From Woeseiaceae bacterium (GTDB lineage Bacteria; Pseudomonadota; Gammaproteobacteria; Steroidobacterales; Woeseiaceae): a DNA stretch of 9,626 nt. The DNA lies in assembly GCA_022615525.1 (NCBI GenBank), contig JAKEGN010000083.1, positions 1 to 9,626 on the forward strand. The letters run 5' to 3'. A program made the position numbers and the translations under genes. The notes under the pieces were generated by a model. It saw nothing but the letters and a program-made list of their open reading frames with translations, had not been told where the DNA came from and made no database searches. Shown in pieces: positions 6,358-9,626 of the stretch. Each line of letters opens with the position of its first letter. The first letter of the stretch is position 1.

Positions 6358-7710
6358 TCAGCTGCGAGGCAGGACCGTCTCGAATACCTTGCCGAGCTTG
6401 GCTATGCATTCGCGCATGTGCGGCTCCTCGACGATCATGGGCGGCGCCATCATGATGTGCGGCACGGTACGGCCCTGCACTTCTATGCCGCCCGGGTAAC
6501 AGATGAGTCCCGCGTCCATCGCCGCGAGGCGCAGCTGATCCGGCAGTTTTTTGCCGCCCTCGAATCCAGCTTTGGTCTTGCGATCCCGCACCAGCTCGAT
6601 GCCGAAAAACAGGCCGCGGCCACGTATGTCACCTACCAGCGGATGCTCGCCGAAGGCCTGCTGCAGCAATGACAGGAACAGTGCACCCATCTTCTGCGTG
6701 CGTTCCGGCAGTTTGTCGCGATCCAGCACCCGTTGCACCGCAACACCCGCAGCACAGGCCGTCGCATGCCCGATGTAAGTGTGTCCGTGGGCAAAGCCGG
6801 CGCGCGTGAGCTCTTCGGCAACCGCGTTGCGCAGGACCACGGCGGCCAGGGGCTGGTAACCCCCGCCGATACCTTTGGCGAGGCTTACGATATCGGGCAC
6901 GACGTCGTCGTGCCGGTGTGCAAAAAACGTCCCGGTGCGGCCACTGCCGCACATGATTTCGTCGGCGATGAAGAGCACCTCATGTCGATCGCAGATCTCG
7001 CGAACCCGGGCGAGGTAGCCCGGAGCGGCCGCGACCACGCCGAGTGAGGAACCCACGATCGGCTCGCAAATGAAAGCCGCGACCTTGTCCGCACCGGCCC
7101 TTCGGATCGCATCGTCCAGGTAAGCGGCCGCCCGCGCCGAATAGACTTCGATCGGCTCCTCGTTGCGGCGCTCGCGGTAGGCATAGCACGGCGGAATGCG
7201 CGGCCAGTTGACCAGCGGCGCCGCAGAGGCACGACGGCGTGCGTCGTTGCCACTCGCCGACAAAACGCCGAAGGTATTGCCGTGATAGCTGTGATCGCGC
7301 CCGATGATGATTTTCTTGTTCGGATGGCCGCGCGCCGCCCAGTATTGCCAGGCGACTTTTAGCGCGGTTTCGTTCGCTTCGGACCCGCCGGAGGCAAAAT
7401 AAACGCGCGCACCGGGCTCGGAAAACCGCGTGGCAATGAGGCTTGCAAGTTCTTCCTGCGGTTCGTTGGTGAAAAACGCGGTGTGCGCGAACGCCAGCGT
7501 TTCGACCTGGCGCTGGATCGCGGCAACGACGTCCGGGTGCCCGTGGCCCAGGCAGGAAACGGCCGCACCGCCGCTCATGTCGAGGTAAGCCTTGCCGGTG
7601 GCGTCCGTAATCGTCATGCCCCTGGCCGAGACTGCCACGGGATAAGGCTGCGACGGTGCCCGGTAGAGGACGGCGCTGCCGGTTTGGTGCCGGTGTTCAC
7701 TTGTTTGCAT
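6358..7710 (-). CDS. Class III PLP-dependent aminotransferase
   Basis: A 450-residue cytosolic aminotransferase of fold type I, class III (the omega-amino acid/aspartate aminotransferase-like family). Visible features are GGSEANETALK (108-118, phosphate binding), HSYHGNT (140-146), FICEPIVGSSLG (213-224), IADEIMCGSGRTG (248-260, with Asp250 for the PLP ring nitrogen), SLAKGIGGGYQP (276-287, Lys279 as the Schiff-base lysine) and HTYIGHATACAAG (310-322). The amino donor and acceptor cannot be read from sequence. ATG at 7710 is chosen because a candidate promoter lies just upstream. An in-frame GTG at 7758 with AGGTG 5 nt upstream would add 16 residues and is a real alternative, since the ATG has no obvious Shine-Dalgarno. 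The first eight codons lie in one arm of a 28-bp inverted repeat. It is divergent from the amidohydrolase gene. Confidence 0.92.
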   Translation of the reverse strand: MQTSEHRHQTGSAVLYRAPSQPYPVAVSARGMTITDATGKAYLDMSGGAAVSCLGHGHPDVVAAIQRQVETLAFAHTAFFTNEPQEELASLIATRFSEPGARVYFASGGSEANETALKVAWQYWAARGHPNKKIIIGRDHSYHGNTFGVLSASGNDARRRASAAPLVNWPRIPPCYAYRERRNEEPIEVYSARAAAYLDDAIRRAGADKVAAFICEPIVGSSLGVVAAAPGYLARVREICDRHEVLFIADEIMCGSGRTGTFFAHRHDDVVPDIVSLAKGIGGGYQPLAAVVLRNAVAEELTRAGFAHGHTYIGHATACAAGVAVQRVLDRDKLPERTQKMGALFLSLLQQAFGEHPLVGDIRGRGLFFGIELVRDRKTKAGFEGGKKLPDQLRLAAMDAGLICYPGGIEVQGRTVPHIMMAPPMIVEEPHMRECIAKLGKVFETVLPRS

Positions 7711-7826
7711 TATGCGTGCCGATGGTGAGGTATTCGCAGGGTGGACATGGAATAGCACAGCGGCACCTGACCGTCAAAGACAGACGACGGGAGCTCGAAT
7801 AATGCAAACAAGTGAACACCGGCACC
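7686..7826. repeat. Perfect 28-bp inverted repeat flanking an 85-bp spacer in the divergent control region
   Basis: The arms are 7686-7713 and 7799-7826. Read on the minus strand, the left arm is ATAATGCAAACAAGTG followed by AACACCGGCACC; the right arm reads the same on the plus strand. Identity is 28/28 and ends sharply on both sides. The left arm contains the aminotransferase start codon and codons 1-8. The right arm overlaps the probable -35 of the amidohydrolase gene. The 85-bp spacer (7714-7798) contains a candidate aminotransferase promoter. A match this long is not expected by chance. It could be a duplicated segment, an invertible element, or a symmetric regulatory site. Confidence 0.95.
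7749..7777 (-). promoter_or_regulatory. Candidate sigma-70-type promoter for the aminotransferase gene
   Basis: On the minus strand, TTGACG (complement of 7772-7777) is followed after 17 bp by TATTCC (complement of 7749-7754). The -35 is 5/6 to consensus but the -10 is weak (3/6). Transcription would start near 7742, leaving a leader of about 30 nt before the ATG at 7710 and excluding the alternative GTG at 7758. It lies within the spacer between the two inverted-repeat arms. Confidence 0.3.
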
Positions 7827-7831
7827 GATAG
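7802..7831 (+). other. Nine-codon ORF mirroring the aminotransferase N-terminus (MQTSEHRHR, stop)
   Basis: Within and just past the right inverted-repeat arm, the plus strand reads ATG, eight sense codons and TAG, giving MQTSEHRHR. The first eight residues equal those of the aminotransferase on the other strand. It has no clear ribosome site, and the predicted amidohydrolase transcript would start downstream of it (near 7848). It is therefore probably a copied fragment, not a gene. It would act as an upstream ORF only if transcription began further upstream. Confidence 0.4.
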
Positions 7832-7841
7832 CCGATAGAAT
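7813..7841 (+). promoter_or_regulatory. Candidate sigma-70-type promoter for the amidohydrolase gene
   Basis: TGAACA (7813-7818, 4/6 to TTGACA), a 17-bp spacer, and TAGAAT (7836-7841, 5/6 to TATAAT). The expected start near 7848 gives a leader of about 24 nt before the TTG start at 7872. The -35 lies inside the right arm of the 28-bp inverted repeat, so anything binding that arm could block this promoter. Confidence 0.45.
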
Positions 7842-7871
7842 GTACGGCAGCATCCATCCCGGAGATCATCG

Positions 7872-9557
7872 TTGACCACTATCCGCTTGGCCGCAAGGCT
7901 GACAAACCTCCTCGTCGCTGTTGGTGTGATTGCCAGCCTGGCTGCGTGCCAGCCGCAGGCGCCACATTCCACGGCCACGCTCATCGTCACCGGTGCGCGG
8001 GACTGGACCGGCAATCCGGAGCAGCCCTGGGCGGAAGCGGTAGCCGCCGACGGCGAGCGCATCGTGGCTGTCGGCAGCAACGATGAAATCGCCGCGCTGG
8101 CCGGTGACACGACAGAGGTCATTTCCGCTGCGGGCAGCATGCTGGTGCCCGGCTTCATCGACACCCACGTGCATTTCATCACCGGTGGCACGGGCCTGGC
8201 CTCGGTTCAGTTGCGTGATGCAGCAACGCCCGAGGAATTCACGAAACGGATCGGCGAGTTTGCAGCCGGGCTCGAAGCCGACGAATGGATCCTGGCCGGC
8301 ACATGGGATCACGAAAACTGGGGCGGAGAATTGCCGCGACGCGACTGGATCGATGCCGTGACACCGAAGAACCCGGTGTGGATCAACCGCCTCGACGGAC
8401 ACATGGGGCTCGCCAATTCCGTCGCACTGCAACTCGCCGGCGTCGATGCAGATACACCGGACGTGGCCGGTGGAGAGATCGTGCGCGACCCGGACGGCCG
8501 CCCGACCGGCATATTGAAAGACAACGCCATGACGCTGGTCGAGGCCGCGGTTCCCGAACCGGGCGACGTGCAGCTAGACCGACAGGCGGCAGCCGCGATG
8601 CGCTACGTGGCAGCGAACGGCGTCACCACCGTGCACGACATGGCCGGATGGGACAGCCTTGCAACCTACCGGCGCGCTCGCGCAGACGGCAGCATGCTGA
8701 CACGCGTGTATTCCGTGGTACAGCTGCCGGATTGGGAGAAACTCCGTGACGAGGTCGCGGCCAATGGCCGGGGCGACGAGTGGCTGCGCATCGGCGGTCT
8801 GAAGGCCATGATGGACGGATCGCTCGGTTCGCATACCGCGGCTTTTCTCGAGCCGTACACCGATGCGCCGGCACAACGCGGCCTGCTGATCCAGGAAGTT
8901 GCCGAGGTGCGCAAGTGGGTCGGCGATGCCGATGCGGCGGGACTGCAGGTGATGGTGCACGCGATCGGGGACAGCGCCATTCGCGACCTGCTGGATATTT
9001 TCCTCGACGTTGCCGAAAGCAACGGCGAACGTGACCGGCGCTTTCGCATCGAGCATGCCCAGCATATACACCCGGATGACCTGCCGCGCTTTGCGGCGCA
9101 GGGGGTGATTGCGAGCATGCAGCCCTATCACGCCATCGATGACGGTCGCTGGGCCGACAAGGTCATAGGCAAGGAGCGCGCGAAGACGACGTATGCTTTT
9201 CGCTCGCTGATCGAAAGCGGCGCGCACGTTGCCTTCGGCAGCGACTGGTTCGTTGCGCCTGCGACGCCGGTCGAAGGGATCTACGCCGCCGTGACCCGAC
9301 GCACACTGGACGAGGCAAACCCGGACGGCTGGGTACCTGAGCAAAAAATCTCCGTCGAACAGGCGCTGCGTGCTTACACCACCGAAGGCGCGTACGCGTC
9401 ATTTGAGGAAAACATCAAGGGCATGCTCAAGCCCGGAATGCTGGCGGATTTCGTGCTGCTCGATCGTGACCTGACCACGATAGCGCCCGAGTCCATACGC
9501 GATACGAAAATCCTGAAAACCGTGGTCGGCGGCAAGATCGTTTATTCAGCGCTGTAG
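7872..9557 (+). CDS. YtcJ-like amidohydrolase (amidohydrolase family 3) lipoprotein
   Basis: A 561-residue metal-dependent hydrolase. The TTG start is supported by GGAG (7861-7864) 7 nt upstream and by the signal peptide it gives: MTTIRLAARLTNLLVAVGVIASLAAC, with lipobox LAAC and lipidated Cys26. Gln at +2 suggests sorting to the outer membrane. The enzyme then follows the YtcJ/amidohydrolase-3 pattern: LVPGFIDTHVHF with metal ligands His99 and His101, INRLDGHMGLAN (171-182), GGLKAMMDGSLGSHTA (308-323), VMVHAIGDSA with His363, FRIEHAQHI with His395, and AFGSDWFVAPATP with catalytic Asp458. The C-terminal LKPGMLADFVLLDRD (519-533) is the usual beta-sandwich strand. Substrates of this family are mostly uncharacterised hydrolysable C-N bonds. 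It is divergent from the aminotransferase; a shared pathway (for example release of an amine, then transamination) is inference only. Confidence 0.92.
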   Translation: MTTIRLAARLTNLLVAVGVIASLAACQPQAPHSTATLIVTGARDWTGNPEQPWAEAVAADGERIVAVGSNDEIAALAGDTTEVISAAGSMLVPGFIDTHVHFITGGTGLASVQLRDAATPEEFTKRIGEFAAGLEADEWILAGTWDHENWGGELPRRDWIDAVTPKNPVWINRLDGHMGLANSVALQLAGVDADTPDVAGGEIVRDPDGRPTGILKDNAMTLVEAAVPEPGDVQLDRQAAAAMRYVAANGVTTVHDMAGWDSLATYRRARADGSMLTRVYSVVQLPDWEKLRDEVAANGRGDEWLRIGGLKAMMDGSLGSHTAAFLEPYTDAPAQRGLLIQEVAEVRKWVGDADAAGLQVMVHAIGDSAIRDLLDIFLDVAESNGERDRRFRIEHAQHIHPDDLPRFAAQGVIASMQPYHAIDDGRWADKVIGKERAKTTYAFRSLIESGAHVAFGSDWFVAPATPVEGIYAAVTRRTLDEANPDGWVPEQKISVEQALRAYTTEGAYASFEENIKGMLKPGMLADFVLLDRDLTTIAPESIRDTKILKTVVGGKIVYSAL

Positions 9558-9559
9558 GA

Positions 9560-9574
9560 GCGAGCAGTGCTCGC
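9560..9574. repeat. REP-like hairpin after the amidohydrolase gene
   Basis: GCGAGC-AGT-GCTCGC forms a 6-bp stem with a 3-nt loop, starting three bases past the stop codon and preceded by GTAGGA. The layout resembles the GTAGGAGCGAGC...GCTCGCGA repetitive palindromes known from Pseudomonas and relatives. No T-run follows, so it may stabilise the 3' end and not terminate by itself. The bases after it contain CGCAATGAC, also found in the right end of the 6281-6344 repeat. Confidence 0.6.
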
Positions 9575-9626
9575 GACGCAATGACAGGAACCGCGCCAGG
9601 CTGAAGCTCCGCGTCGCCTGCAGTGC
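9575..9626. other. Intergenic end of window
   Basis: These 52 bases past the REP-like hairpin hold no start codon with a ribosome site and no further feature that I can support. Confidence 0.5.

Noticed and set aside
1..9626. Known defence system, phage or transposon island
   Set aside because: No nuclease, transposase, integrase, toxin-antitoxin or CRISPR signature was found. The GTPase pair alone does not justify a defence call.

Overview
This window looks like chromosomal DNA from a GC-rich Gram-negative bacterium. A gammaproteobacterium is most likely, but the sequence does not prove it. The clues are an outer-membrane beta-barrel protein with a C-terminal Phe, a monofunctional glycosylase MtgA (a proteobacterial type), a lipoprotein signal, and GC-rich coding on both strands. 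Genes are densely packed and no stretch over 300 bases lacks one. I see no tRNA, rRNA, CRISPR array, transposase or phage gene.

Left part (1-5471, minus strand): a compact gene run, read from right to left. It begins with a secreted DUF2490-type outer-membrane beta-barrel protein (4761-5471). After a 55-base gap come a membrane-anchored GTPase (3209-4705), a second related GTPase with a DUF697-like C-terminus (1906-3282), an alkyltransferase-like DNA-damage protein with PWHRV in place of PCHRV (1542-1913), a tandem DsbA-fold/HCCA-isomerase-like protein (214-1575), and the start of an alpha/beta hydrolase that runs off the window (1-217). The last five overlap each other by 74, 8, 34 (or 4) and 4 bases, so they are very likely co-transcribed and partly translation-coupled. 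No known pathway joins all these products.

Middle (5472-6357): a short divergent intergenic region with a TTTGCC-N6-GGCAAA dyad, then mtgA on the plus strand, then a hairpin-forming dispersed repeat (6281-6344) between mtgA and the convergent aminotransferase gene.

Right part (6358-9626): a class III PLP aminotransferase (minus) and a YtcJ-like amidohydrolase lipoprotein (plus) are divergently transcribed. Their shared control region holds a perfect 28-bp inverted repeat (arms 7686-7713 and 7799-7826, 85 bp apart). One arm covers the aminotransferase start codon and first eight codons. The other overlaps the likely amidohydrolase -35 element and contains a mirror copy of that start as a nine-codon ORF. 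This is the most unusual structure in the window. A REP-like hairpin directly follows the amidohydrolase stop codon.
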